A DNA stretch of 64,000 nucleotides from Lachnospiraceae bacterium (GTDB lineage: Bacteria > Bacillota > Clostridia > Lachnospirales > Lachnospiraceae), in assembly GCA_022768465.1 (NCBI GenBank), contig JALELZ010000005.1:124001-188000 (forward strand), in the 5' to 3' direction. The notes below the pieces were generated by a model. The model made no database searches. It was not told the DNA's origin and worked only from the letters and a program-made list of their open reading frames with translations. The translations under genes and the position numbers were made by a program. This document shows positions 51,893 to 60,257 of the stretch, in pieces (positions within the stretch are counted from its first letter, which is position 1; each line of letters opens with the position of its first letter).

Positions 51893-53272
51893 TTATATCA
51901 TTTCCTCAGGCTTAAATATTTCGTCAAATTTCTCCTCTTTAAGGAACCCAAGCTTAAGGCAGGCCTCCTTTAAGGATATGTTTTCCTTATATGCAAGCTT
52001 CGCTGTCTTTGCCGCATTTTCATATCCTATATAAGGATTTAGTGCAGTTACCAGCATCAGTGAGTTATAAAGATTATGATGCATCTTCTCACGGTTTGCC
52101 TTAATGCCTACAGCACAGTTATTATTGAAGGAGGTAAGTGAATCAGCTATAAGTCTTGCCGACTGTATGAAATTATACGCTGTCACAGGCATAAATACAT
52201 TTAATTCAAAATTACCCTGACTTGCCGCCATTCCTATGGCAGCATCATTTCCCATTACCTGTACCGCTACCATAGTCATCTGTTCGCACTGTGTAGGATT
52301 GACCTTGCCCGGCATTATGGATGAGCCCGGCTCATTTTCAGGGATAAAGATCTCTCCCAATCCGTCCCTCGGACCTGATGCCAGCCATCTGACATCATTT
52401 GCTATTTTCATCATGTCAGCCGCAAGTGCTTTGAGAGCACCATGAGCAAATACGATCTCATCCTTTGAAGTAAGTGCATGGAACTTATTGGCTGCAGTCA
52501 CAAAGGCCTTGCCCGTAAGCTCGGATATCTTTTCTGCAACTAATGTATCAAAGCCTTCAGGGGCATTGAGTCCGGTTCCTACCGCAGTTCCGCCGAGTGC
52601 AAGCTCACTGAGAGGCTTTATAGATGCCGCTACAAGCTCTCTGTCACGCTCAAGGCTTGATCTCCAGCCCGATATCTCCTGTGAAAAGCTTATCGGAGTG
52701 GCATCCTGAAGGTGAGTACGGCCGGATTTAACTATGCCGTCATTTTCAGCCTCAAGTCTCCTCATTGTAGCGATAAGCAGATCCAATGCCGGAAGCACCT
52801 TATCATTAAGGACAGTTACAGCAGCTATATGCATTGCCGTTGGATAAGTATCATTGGAAGACTGTGACATATTGACGTCATCGTTTGGATGCAGAAGCCT
52901 TTTGCCTGCGATCTCATTTCCTCTATTAGCTATTACCTCGTTGGCATTCATATTGGACTGTGTACCTGAACCTGTCTGCCATACCACGAGAGGAAAATGC
53001 TCCATAAGTTTTCCTTCGGCAACCTCGCCGGCAGCTTTTCTGATAGCTTCTAATTTTTCTGCTGTCAGCTTCTCCGGGCGAAGCCTTGCATTTGCCATTG
53101 CCGCGGCCGCCTTTAGTATTCCGAAAGCATGAATTATTTCCTCAGGCATAGTCTCATGGCCTACTCCTATGCGGAAATTGTTGCAGCTTCTTTCTGTCTG
53201 AGCGCCCCAGTATTTATCGGCAGGAACCTTAACCTCACCCATAGAATCATGTTCGATACGATATTCTTCCAT
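51893..53272 (-). CDS. fumC: Class II fumarate hydratase
   Basis: This enzyme interconverts fumarate and malate. The superfamily signature GSSIMPGKVNPTQCE holds the flexible catalytic Ser loop; QTGSGTQSNMNANEV and SGRTHLQDATP are FumC blocks. It is 459 residues, oxygen-stable type (no Fe-S cluster cysteines). It lies upstream on the same - strand map as malic enzyme (53383), which is transcribed first; the gap of 110 bases is filled by a 32-bp tandem repeat. Together they would convert fumarate to malate to pyruvate. Confidence 0.95.
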   Translation of the reverse strand: MEEYRIEHDSMGEVKVPADKYWGAQTERSCNNFRIGVGHETMPEEIIHAFGILKAAAAMANARLRPEKLTAEKLEAIRKAAGEVAEGKLMEHFPLVVWQTGSGTQSNMNANEVIANRGNEIAGKRLLHPNDDVNMSQSSNDTYPTAMHIAAVTVLNDKVLPALDLLIATMRRLEAENDGIVKSGRTHLQDATPISFSQEISGWRSSLERDRELVAASIKPLSELALGGTAVGTGLNAPEGFDTLVAEKISELTGKAFVTAANKFHALTSKDEIVFAHGALKALAADMMKIANDVRWLASGPRDGLGEIFIPENEPGSSIMPGKVNPTQCEQMTMVAVQVMGNDAAIGMAASQGNFELNVFMPVTAYNFIQSARLIADSLTSFNNNCAVGIKANREKMHHNLYNSLMLVTALNPYIGYENAAKTAKLAYKENISLKEACLKLGFLKEEKFDEIFKPEEMI

Positions 53273-53290
53273 TTTATGCCCTCCGAATTG

Positions 53291-53386
53291 TCAAGCTGCA
53301 TCTGCAGCTGATTTCTTGATTATCAAACCGCATCTACAGCTGATTTCTTAGTCATCAAGCCGCAGCCGGAGCTGATATCTGATTAT
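53291..53386. repeat. 32-bp imperfect tandem repeat, three units
   Basis: Units at 53291-53322, 53323-53354 and 53355-53386 share the pattern TCAARCYGCATCTRCAGCTGATTTCTT. The last unit runs into the stop codon of the malic enzyme gene. Each unit contains a small CAGCTG-type palindrome. It fills most of the malic enzyme-fumC gap. Confidence 0.85.
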
Positions 53387-54558
53387 ATGCGAGCAACTCC
53401 GCTTTCTCTTGCGGCCTCCTCAACAGCCTTTGCAACCGCATCCTTAACTCTCGGATCAAAAGCCTTAGGAAGGATATAGTCTGCATTTAATTCTTCATCT
53501 GAAATAAGTCCTGCAAGTGCCTTTGCTGCTGCGATCTTCATCTCATCATTTATATCGCTCGCTCTGCAGTCAAGCGCGCCTCTGAAGATTCCCGGGAATG
53601 CAAGTACATTATTGACCTGATTAGGATAATCGCTTCGGCCTGTAGCAACGACCTTTGCTCCGCCGGCCTTTGCATCCTCAGGGAATATCTCAGGTGTAGG
53701 ATTTGCGCAGGCAAATATGATAGCATCCTTTGCCATAGTCGCAACGATCTTAGTTGTAAGCATATTAGGCGCTGATACTCCTATGAATGCATCGGCTCCC
53801 TTTATAACCTCTGCAAGAGTTCCCTTTTCCATGCCGCGGTTTGTAAGCTTAGCTATCTCTTCCTTGACAGGATTCATATTTTCAGGACGGCCCTCGTAGA
53901 TAGCACCCTTTCTGTCGCAAAGAATAACATTCTTAAGACCTGCAGAAACTAAAAGCTTGGTTATAGCTATAGCTGCAGCTCCTGCTCCGTTGACCACGAG
54001 CTTGATCTCATCCAGCTTCTTTCCTACTACCTTTAATGCATTCATAAGTGCAGCCAGTGAAATAACTGCTGTACCATGCTGATCATCATGGAAAATAGGA
54101 ATATCACAGCGCTCCTTAAGCTTTTTCTCGATCTCAAAGCAGCGTGGTGCGGCGATATCCTCAAGGTTAACTCCTCCGAAGGAACCTGCAAGCAGTGCTA
54201 CCGTGTTGACGATCTCATCAACATCCTTTGAACGAACGCAAAGAGGTATTGCATCAACTCCGCCAAAGGCCTTGAAAAGCACACATTTTCCTTCCATGAC
54301 CGGCATTCCTGCTTCCGGGCCGATATCTCCTAAGCCAAGAACAGCTGTTCCGTCAGTTACAACAGCTACGGTATTCCATCTGCGTGTAAGCTCATAGCTC
54401 TTATTCACATCCTTCTGTATCTCAAGGCAAGGCTGTGCAACTCCAGGTGTATATGCAAGTGAAAGCGCCTCACTGCTGTCTACAGAAGCTCTCGGTGTAA
54501 CCTCAAGCTTACCCTTCCACTCGTAATGCTTCTTCAGAGATTCCTCAGCGTAGTTCAT
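53383..54558 (-). CDS. Malic enzyme (NAD(P)-dependent, oxaloacetate-decarboxylating)
   Basis: This enzyme converts malate to pyruvate and CO2. It is 391 residues, the short bacterial form without a phosphotransacetylase domain. SLAYTPGVAQPC holds the catalytic Tyr, FHDDQHGTAVISLAAL the metal ligands, and VVNGAGAAAIAI the nucleotide-binding loop. The ribosome site is AAAGGAG. It is transcribed ahead of fumC. Its end carries part of a tandem repeat, so the C-terminal residues may vary between strains. Confidence 0.94.
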   Translation of the reverse strand: MNYAEESLKKHYEWKGKLEVTPRASVDSSEALSLAYTPGVAQPCLEIQKDVNKSYELTRRWNTVAVVTDGTAVLGLGDIGPEAGMPVMEGKCVLFKAFGGVDAIPLCVRSKDVDEIVNTVALLAGSFGGVNLEDIAAPRCFEIEKKLKERCDIPIFHDDQHGTAVISLAALMNALKVVGKKLDEIKLVVNGAGAAAIAITKLLVSAGLKNVILCDRKGAIYEGRPENMNPVKEEIAKLTNRGMEKGTLAEVIKGADAFIGVSAPNMLTTKIVATMAKDAIIFACANPTPEIFPEDAKAGGAKVVATGRSDYPNQVNNVLAFPGIFRGALDCRASDINDEMKIAAAKALAGLISDEELNADYILPKAFDPRVKDAVAKAVEEAARESGVARI

Positions 54559-54710
54559 CTATTACTCCTTTCAATGATCGGCAGTACCAATACTCAAATT
54601 TAATTAATTCATATCTTATATATTTTATAGTAAAAGCCCCTGATATTACAATACAGGCAGAGTCCTTTTAAAGCACTCCGCCTGCATTTTTATTTAAGCA
54701 ACATTACTTA

Positions 54711-55415
54711 TTAATAAAGTCCGGCAAATAAAGCCATGGTGATGACCGTCATAAGACCGGCTACAGCTATAGAAAGCCCTGACATAGCGCCTTCTATTTC
54801 TCCCATCTCAAGAGCCTTTGCCGTGCCTAAGGCATGTGATGCAGTACCTATGCCGATTCCTCTTGCAACAGGCTCAGTTATCCTGAACAGCCTGCATACA
54901 GGGACTGCGACAACATTTCCGGTTATTCCGCTTACCACTATTCCTGCTACTGCGATAGAAACATAGCCCTCATACTGCTCCGCAAGCGCCATTCCCATAG
55001 CTGTCGTTATAGCATGAGGAATCAGCGTTACATATTCGGTGTGGCTGAATTTAAATATAATGGCAAATATCAACAGTGTTAAGCCTGTTGTCAAAACTCC
55101 TGACAGTATTCCGAGCAGTATAGCCAGATAATTCTTCTTAAGCGCCTCAAACTGTTCATAAAGCAGGATAGCCAGACTGATCGTCGCAAGATTAAGGAAA
55201 TATGATACGTACTTTCCGCCCTGATTATATGCCTCATAGTCTATATTGAATATTTTCAAAAATGCTATACATATAAGAAGTCCTACAAGGATAGGATTAA
55301 AAAGTATAAAGCCTGTTTTCTTCTGCAGCCAGCGTCCGAACATAAATGCTCCTATTGTAAGCGCGGCACCGAAATAGGCTGAGCCTAAGAAAATTTCATT
55401 CATTGTCTCATTCAT
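54711..55415 (-). CDS. lrgB: LrgB/CidB-family membrane protein
   Basis: This is the 234-residue partner of a holin-like protein. Several membrane helices are visible; the family block IPHAITTAMGMALAEQYEG and GIGTASHALGTAKALEMGE are clear. LrgAB/CidAB proteins have been linked to control of wall hydrolases and to pyruvate or glycolate transport. The start overlaps the lrgA stop by 8 bases. It is followed by malic enzyme and preceded by pyruvate kinase, both around pyruvate. Confidence 0.93.
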   Translation of the reverse strand: MNETMNEIFLGSAYFGAALTIGAFMFGRWLQKKTGFILFNPILVGLLICIAFLKIFNIDYEAYNQGGKYVSYFLNLATISLAILLYEQFEALKKNYLAILLGILSGVLTTGLTLLIFAIIFKFSHTEYVTLIPHAITTAMGMALAEQYEGYVSIAVAGIVVSGITGNVVAVPVCRLFRITEPVARGIGIGTASHALGTAKALEMGEIEGAMSGLSIAVAGLMTVITMALFAGLY

Positions 55416-55776
55416 TGCTGCTGCCTCCCTTTTTAGTACATCTTATAATGAACTGTGTAACTCTGCCGGAAACAGCCATAATTATAATCGTGGATACCAT
55501 GCATACAATAATATATTTAATTATTGAATCCTTGACCTCACTCCATATAACAATAAGACCTACTCCTGCAGGAACAAACATTATAGGCTGAACGTCTATA
55601 AGAAATCTTGCCGCATCCTTTATGGCATCCAGCTTCAAAAGTCCTGTGAAAAGCAGTAAGAATAATATAACTATTCCGTAGATACAGGTTGGGATCGGTG
55701 CCGGAATGATTGCGTTAAGCAGCTCCGACATAAAGCCGATGATAAGGATAATTAGATACTGACTGATGTACTTCAT
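55408..55776 (-). CDS. lrgA: LrgA/CidA-family holin-like protein
   Basis: This is a small membrane protein of 122 residues with four hydrophobic helices. The family pattern PAPIPTCIYGIVILFLLL and FLIDVQPIMFVPAGVGLI is present. I chose the ATG at 55776, preceded by AAAGGGG; TTG at 55785 would add three residues. The gene overlaps lrgB, and both are cotranscribed. Hairpin 55886-55917 upstream ends the pyk transcript. Confidence 0.92.
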   Translation of the reverse strand: MKYISQYLIILIIGFMSELLNAIIPAPIPTCIYGIVILFLLLFTGLLKLDAIKDAARFLIDVQPIMFVPAGVGLIVIWSEVKDSIIKYIIVCMVSTIIIMAVSGRVTQFIIRCTKKGGSSNE

Positions 55777-55879
55777 GCAAAACAACCCCTTTGTTTTATA
55801 GTCGGGCTTCCCCTCACCGCTATAACGATATCAGCTAAAGCTCCTGCCGGTAATACCTGCCGCTGTTAATGATATACGT

Positions 55880-55917
55880 ATAACAAAAGTCCGTGTGAAT
55901 GATAACACACGGACTTT
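55880..55917 (-). terminator. Terminator of pyruvate kinase gene
   Basis: A perfect 12-bp stem (55906-55917 with 55886-55897, AAAGTCCGTGTG) with an eight-base loop is followed on the - strand by TTGTTATA after a terminal CTTTT. It is 125 bases after the pyk stop. Confidence 0.75.
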
Positions 55918-56040
55918 ACTACAAATTGTATACCTTTTCAATATTTCAGCTATTCAAATCTTTGCCAAAAATTAATTTTGGCAAAACGAACAAATTAAAG
56001 CTCTATTTTTCACATTGAGCTGTATTTATATTCTGCTTAT

Positions 56041-57465
56041 TTACAGCCTGTCAGCTGTCATAACTCTGATAGTATTGGTCCTTGAGGAATTTCCTAAAGG
56101 AAGTCCTGCTGTAAGAACGGCAGATTTACCGATACGTACAAAGCCTGTGCCGATAGCCTTGTTAAAGGCGCTGTCGAACAGCATATCCGAATCCTCGATG
56201 TGCTCAAGCATCTGCGGTGTAACGCCCCATACAAGATTGAGCTGATAGTAGGTCTTTTCACTCGGAGTGCAGCCAACTATCGGGCATGACGGCTTATACT
56301 TTGATATCATTCTTGCCGTATATCCTGACTGTGTTACGGTTATGATGGCATCAGCCTTGATGTCTATAGCTGTAAGGCCGCTCGCATGAGAGATCGCATT
56401 GGTCACGCTATCATTAAAATCATGCTCTGTCTCTCTGAAACGCTTCTCATAATCTATATCGCCCTCAGTAAATTCAGCAATGTCTGCCATAGTCTTAACT
56501 GCCTCGACAGGATACTGGCCGGCAGCAGTCTCTCCTGAAAGCATGATAGCGCCTGTGCCGTCATAAATCGCATTGGCAACGTCTGTGGCCTCAGCTCTTG
56601 TAGGTCTAGGATTATGAATCATAGAATCAAGCATCTGTGTAGCTGTAATAACTATCTTGCCTGCTGCCGTAGCCTTCTTGATGATAAGCTTCTGAATAGC
56701 AGGGATCTCTCTGATAGGGATCTCAACGCCGAGGTCACCTCTTGCTACCATGATGCCGTCAGCAACAGCCAGTATCTCATCGATATTTCTTACACCTTCA
56801 CGATTCTCTATCTTAGCTATAATAGCTGTTTTTTCTCCGTGGTGCTCCTTAAGCAGGAACTTAAGCTCCTTCACGTCATCTGCGCATCTTACAAAGGATG
56901 CAGCAATAAAATCAATGCCGTTTTCTATTCCGAATATAATGTCGCTTCTGTCTTTGTCACTGACAAAAGGAAGTCCGAGACTCACGTCAGGAACATTGAC
57001 ACCCTTATGATTGGAAATGACACCTCCGTTCATGACCTTACAGTTGATATCGTGTCCTACTACCGATTTAACCTTGAGCTCAACCTGTCCGTCATCGATA
57101 AGAATAATGCTTCCCGGTCTTACGTCTCTGTATAAATGCTCATAGGTAATAGCAACCCTTGTCTCATCTCCGAGAATGTCATCAGTTGTTAATGTAAAGT
57201 CCTGCCCGTAATTAAGCTCAACCTTATCATTTTCAAAATCCTTTAATCTGATTTCAGGGCCGCTCGTATCAAGCATAAGCGCTATAGGAAGCTTAAGCTG
57301 CTCACGCATAGTCTTGATCCTGTTTATTGTCTCCAAATGAGATTCGTGTGTTCCGTGAGAAAAATTAAGTCTCGCAACATTCATTCCGCTGAGCATAAGT
57401 GCTCTTAAAACATCATCTGATGCAGTTGCCGGACCCATAGTACATACTATTTTTGTTCTTCTCAT
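56041..57465 (-). CDS. pyk: Pyruvate kinase
   Basis: This is the last ATP-yielding step of glycolysis, phosphoenolpyruvate to pyruvate. It is 474 residues: TIM barrel with B-domain and C-terminal regulatory domain. Motifs: NFSHGTHE, IIAKIENREGVRN with the catalytic Lys and metal-binding Glu, MVARGDLGVE, and ITATQMLDSM. The extra C-terminal PEP-utiliser domain found in many Bacillales enzymes is absent. AAGGAGAG precedes the ATG. Confidence 0.97.
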   Translation of the reverse strand: MRRTKIVCTMGPATASDDVLRALMLSGMNVARLNFSHGTHESHLETINRIKTMREQLKLPIALMLDTSGPEIRLKDFENDKVELNYGQDFTLTTDDILGDETRVAITYEHLYRDVRPGSIILIDDGQVELKVKSVVGHDINCKVMNGGVISNHKGVNVPDVSLGLPFVSDKDRSDIIFGIENGIDFIAASFVRCADDVKELKFLLKEHHGEKTAIIAKIENREGVRNIDEILAVADGIMVARGDLGVEIPIREIPAIQKLIIKKATAAGKIVITATQMLDSMIHNPRPTRAEATDVANAIYDGTGAIMLSGETAAGQYPVEAVKTMADIAEFTEGDIDYEKRFRETEHDFNDSVTNAISHASGLTAIDIKADAIITVTQSGYTARMISKYKPSCPIVGCTPSEKTYYQLNLVWGVTPQMLEHIEDSDMLFDSAFNKAIGTGFVRIGKSAVLTAGLPLGNSSRTNTIRVMTADRL

Positions 57466-57606
57466 TAAATAATCTCTCCTTTCAGTAATGTAACTCTTTC
57501 ATTACCCTTCATATTTCCATTTCTTTTCCGACTCTTATTTTAGCATCACTTTATCAGCTTGTGTTGTGAACTTTTTGTCAATGAAAAGCTGCACATTATA
57601 ACAATA

Positions 57607-57649
57607 GGGCCGTCGCTTAAGAAAACAATCAATCCTAATGCGACGGCCC
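57607..57649 (-). terminator. Stem-loop between the alcohol dehydrogenase gene and pyk
   Basis: A perfect 10-bp GC-rich inverted repeat (GGGCCGTCGC 57607-57616, GCGACGGCCC 57640-57649) with a 23-base AT-rich loop. It lies 40-80 bases after the adh stop. The T-run is poor (CTATTGTTATA), so it may be a weak terminator. Confidence 0.5.
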
Positions 57650-57687
57650 CGATTTCAATTAATTTTAAATATATGATGTTGATATCA

Positions 57688-58836
57688 TCATATCAGTGAT
57701 TTATAAAGCTTCTTGATATCCTCTATTGTAGGCTCCTTAGGGTTGCCCGGACGACATGCATCATCATAAGCTGACTGTGCAAGGAAAGGAATATCCTCTT
57801 CCTTTACTATATCCTTAAGGTCTGCAGGAATATTAACATCTGCAGAAAGCTTCTTAACAGCATCAACCGCTGCCTTTCTGTATTCCTCCTGAGACATCTT
57901 CTCTGTTCCCTCAACGCCCATGGCCTTTGCGATATCTCTGTACTTTTCTCCGGTAGCATCGGCATTCCATTCCATAACTGTAGGAAGAAGGATAGCATTG
58001 GCTACTCCGTGAGGTGTATCATAGAGCGCTCCGAGCGGATGTGCCATTGAATGCACAAGTCCGAGTCCGACGTTAGAGAAGCCCATGCCTGCAACATACT
58101 GTCCGAGAGCCATGCCCTCACGACCTTCAGGTGTATTGTCAACAGCGCCTCTTAAGGAACGGCTGATGATCTCGATTGCCTTTAAATGGAACATATCTGA
58201 AAGCTCCCATGCACCCGCGGTAATGTAACCCTCAATAGCATGTGTCAGCGCATCCATACCTGTTGCTGCAGTAAGTCCCTTCGGCATAGTAGACATCATA
58301 TCAGGATCTACAAATGCAACTACCGGGATATCATTGGTATCTACGCATACCATCTTTCTGTCCTTTTCAGCATCGGTTATAACATAGTTTATAGTAACCT
58401 CTGATGCTGTTCCTGCTGTTGTAGGCACTGCAAAAATAGGAACTGACTTATTCTGTGTAGGTGCAACGCCCTCAAGACTTCTTACATCAGCAAACTCAGG
58501 ATTGTTGATGATAATGCCTACAGCCTTGGCTGTATCCATAGGTGATCCGCCTCCGATAGCGATTATAAAATCAGCTCCCGACTTCTTGTAGGCTTCAACA
58601 GCTGCCTGAACATTCTCAATTGTAGGGTTTGGCTTTATGTCTGTAAATGTTTCATACGGCATGTCTATTGTTGCAAGAACATCAAGTATCTTCTGCAGAA
58701 GTCCGTGCTTTGCTACAGTAGGACCGGAGCATATGAATGCTTTCTTAAAATGACGCTTCTTTGCCTCAGGAGCTATCTCCTTTATCGCACCTGCTCCGTG
58801 ATATGATGTTTCGTTGAGTACAAATCTGTTAGCCAT
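57688..58836 (-). CDS. Iron-containing alcohol dehydrogenase
   Basis: This is a group III (Fe-dependent) dehydrogenase of 382 residues, acting on alcohols or aldehydes in fermentation. The NAD-binding GGGSPMDTAKA is at about 95-105; metal ligands are Asp/His in TAATGMDALTHAIEGY and the two His blocks GLVHSMAHPLGALYDTPHG. Lactaldehyde, butanol, ethanol and methanol enzymes share these motifs, so the substrate is open. AAGGAG precedes the ATG. Confidence 0.93.
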   Translation of the reverse strand: MANRFVLNETSYHGAGAIKEIAPEAKKRHFKKAFICSGPTVAKHGLLQKILDVLATIDMPYETFTDIKPNPTIENVQAAVEAYKKSGADFIIAIGGGSPMDTAKAVGIIINNPEFADVRSLEGVAPTQNKSVPIFAVPTTAGTASEVTINYVITDAEKDRKMVCVDTNDIPVVAFVDPDMMSTMPKGLTAATGMDALTHAIEGYITAGAWELSDMFHLKAIEIISRSLRGAVDNTPEGREGMALGQYVAGMGFSNVGLGLVHSMAHPLGALYDTPHGVANAILLPTVMEWNADATGEKYRDIAKAMGVEGTEKMSQEEYRKAAVDAVKKLSADVNIPADLKDIVKEEDIPFLAQSAYDDACRPGNPKEPTIEDIKKLYKSLI

Positions 58837-58895
58837 AATAATAACATCTCCTTCTTTTTTGTCAGAACTGCTTTAAGCTCTAAACCTTATGATAT

Positions 58896-59609
58896 TTAAA
58901 TATTATTCTGTCTGTTGTAGGCATTGCATATAGCATTTGAATTCTTTATAAGGATATGCATTGCCACGAAAGGTCCTAAACAGCAGAGGAATGCGCCTAC
59001 GATGTCCCAGAGAAGTATGGTCGTACCGTTTTCCTGGAATGAAAGTCCAAAGCGCGGTGCATTTGTCGCAAGTCTGTTTCCCAACTTATACTGCCAATAG
59101 AAAGAATAAAGTCCGCAGGTTACAAATGATAAAAGTATGAACGGCACAAGTCCTGCCGTAGTTTCATCATCTCCCTCACAGGCAATATTAACATCGTGAG
59201 CCATCTTATATACAAAATAGTAACCATAGATACCGCAGGTTATGATGCTTAAAACAATATATGATAACAGACCTCTGTCATCCTTAAGATGCTCCTTCAT
59301 TATACCGGCACCCCCTGTGCCCTCATTTCTTGCAACAGATGTAACATTTGTACTCATGTCTTTTTCATCTGCATGCTCATAAGGCTCATCCTGAACCTTG
59401 CCGGCACCGGTGTCAGGCTCAGGCTTTCTGTCCTTGCCGCTGAGTGTGTCCTGTACCTCGCTTATAGCGCTGTCAAGCTCATTCTCAGCACCTGTAAACG
59501 CCTGCTTTGCTGCATTTTTAATATTCTCTCCCACTCCTACAGCTGCGCCGCAATTAGGGCAGAATTTCGCTCCGTCTTTTATTTCATGACCACATTTACT
59601 GCAAAACAT
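58896..59609 (-). CDS. Zinc-ribbon membrane protein with DUF4234 domain
   Basis: This is a 237-residue protein. The first 25 residues are a zinc ribbon (CSKCG...CPNCG; cysteines 3, 6, 20 and 23). A charged linker of about 80 residues leads to a membrane domain with repeated SIITCGIYGYYFVYKM and SFVTCGLYSFYWQYKLGNR segments, the DUF4234 pattern, and a last pair of helices. I chose the ATG at 59609 behind AAAGGAGG. The function is unknown; the topology suggests a cytoplasmic zinc ribbon on a membrane anchor. Confidence 0.88.
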   Translation of the reverse strand: MFCSKCGHEIKDGAKFCPNCGAAVGVGENIKNAAKQAFTGAENELDSAISEVQDTLSGKDRKPEPDTGAGKVQDEPYEHADEKDMSTNVTSVARNEGTGGAGIMKEHLKDDRGLLSYIVLSIITCGIYGYYFVYKMAHDVNIACEGDDETTAGLVPFILLSFVTCGLYSFYWQYKLGNRLATNAPRFGLSFQENGTTILLWDIVGAFLCCLGPFVAMHILIKNSNAICNAYNRQNNI

Positions 59610-59722
59610 ACCATACCTCCTTTTCCCCTCATTCAATACTAAAAACTATCCTTTAAAACTACCTTTTTACTTATTCAAAACCATCTTCTTTTGTTTCATG
59701 ATAATCATATTTTATGGAAATA

Positions 59723-60220
59723 TCAATAAAATTGGAGAATGTTGTTTACATTTTTTATGAACAATCCATAAATCGTTTTTTCTATAAATCCCTCCGTCGG
59801 TCTGAACACAACAATATCTCCGCAGCCCGAAAGCATTCTGTAAATGTAAACTGCAGTAAATGCGATCACAAGCGCCGTATAAAAGCTGTATCTAAGCCAT
59901 TTAGGGATTTTTTCTCTAAAAAAAATCACTGCCAAAGCAAAAGGTACCGTAAAAAACAACGGATGATAATAAAATGCCGCTTTAAAATCAAGTCTCAGCG
60001 CGCTGAGCCAGGCTCTCGTCATCCCGCAGCCCGCACAGGATACTCCGGTCAGCCATTTTATTGGACAGGTAATGCCGGACATGTACAAAGCCCCATAAAA
60101 AGCTGCGACAGCTATAACTGCCGAAAATAATTCCGTTTTTTCTTTCCATTTTTTTCTCAGCTCTTGTTCCAAATCTGCTTTCTCTGTTCGTTTCGGATTT
60201 TGTTTTAGCTTCTGTTTCAA
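59723..60220 (-). CDS. DUF2752 membrane protein
   Basis: This is a 165-residue protein. The family mark is TCPIKWLTGVSCAGCGMTRAW, with the CxGCGxTR core, between two hydrophobic helices; two more helices follow. The first 30 residues are very basic. TTG at 60220 is the best start seen and has a moderate AGAGAA site; no ATG fits. The function is unknown. It lies 37 bases downstream of the cobA-hemD gene, so it may share its transcript. Confidence 0.82.
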   Translation of the reverse strand: MKQKLKQNPKRTEKADLEQELRKKWKEKTELFSAVIAVAAFYGALYMSGITCPIKWLTGVSCAGCGMTRAWLSALRLDFKAAFYYHPLFFTVPFALAVIFFREKIPKWLRYSFYTALVIAFTAVYIYRMLSGCGDIVVFRPTEGFIEKTIYGLFIKNVNNILQFY

Positions 60221-60257
60221 CTTATGTTCTCTTTTTCTTTCTTTGCCTTATTAAGAT

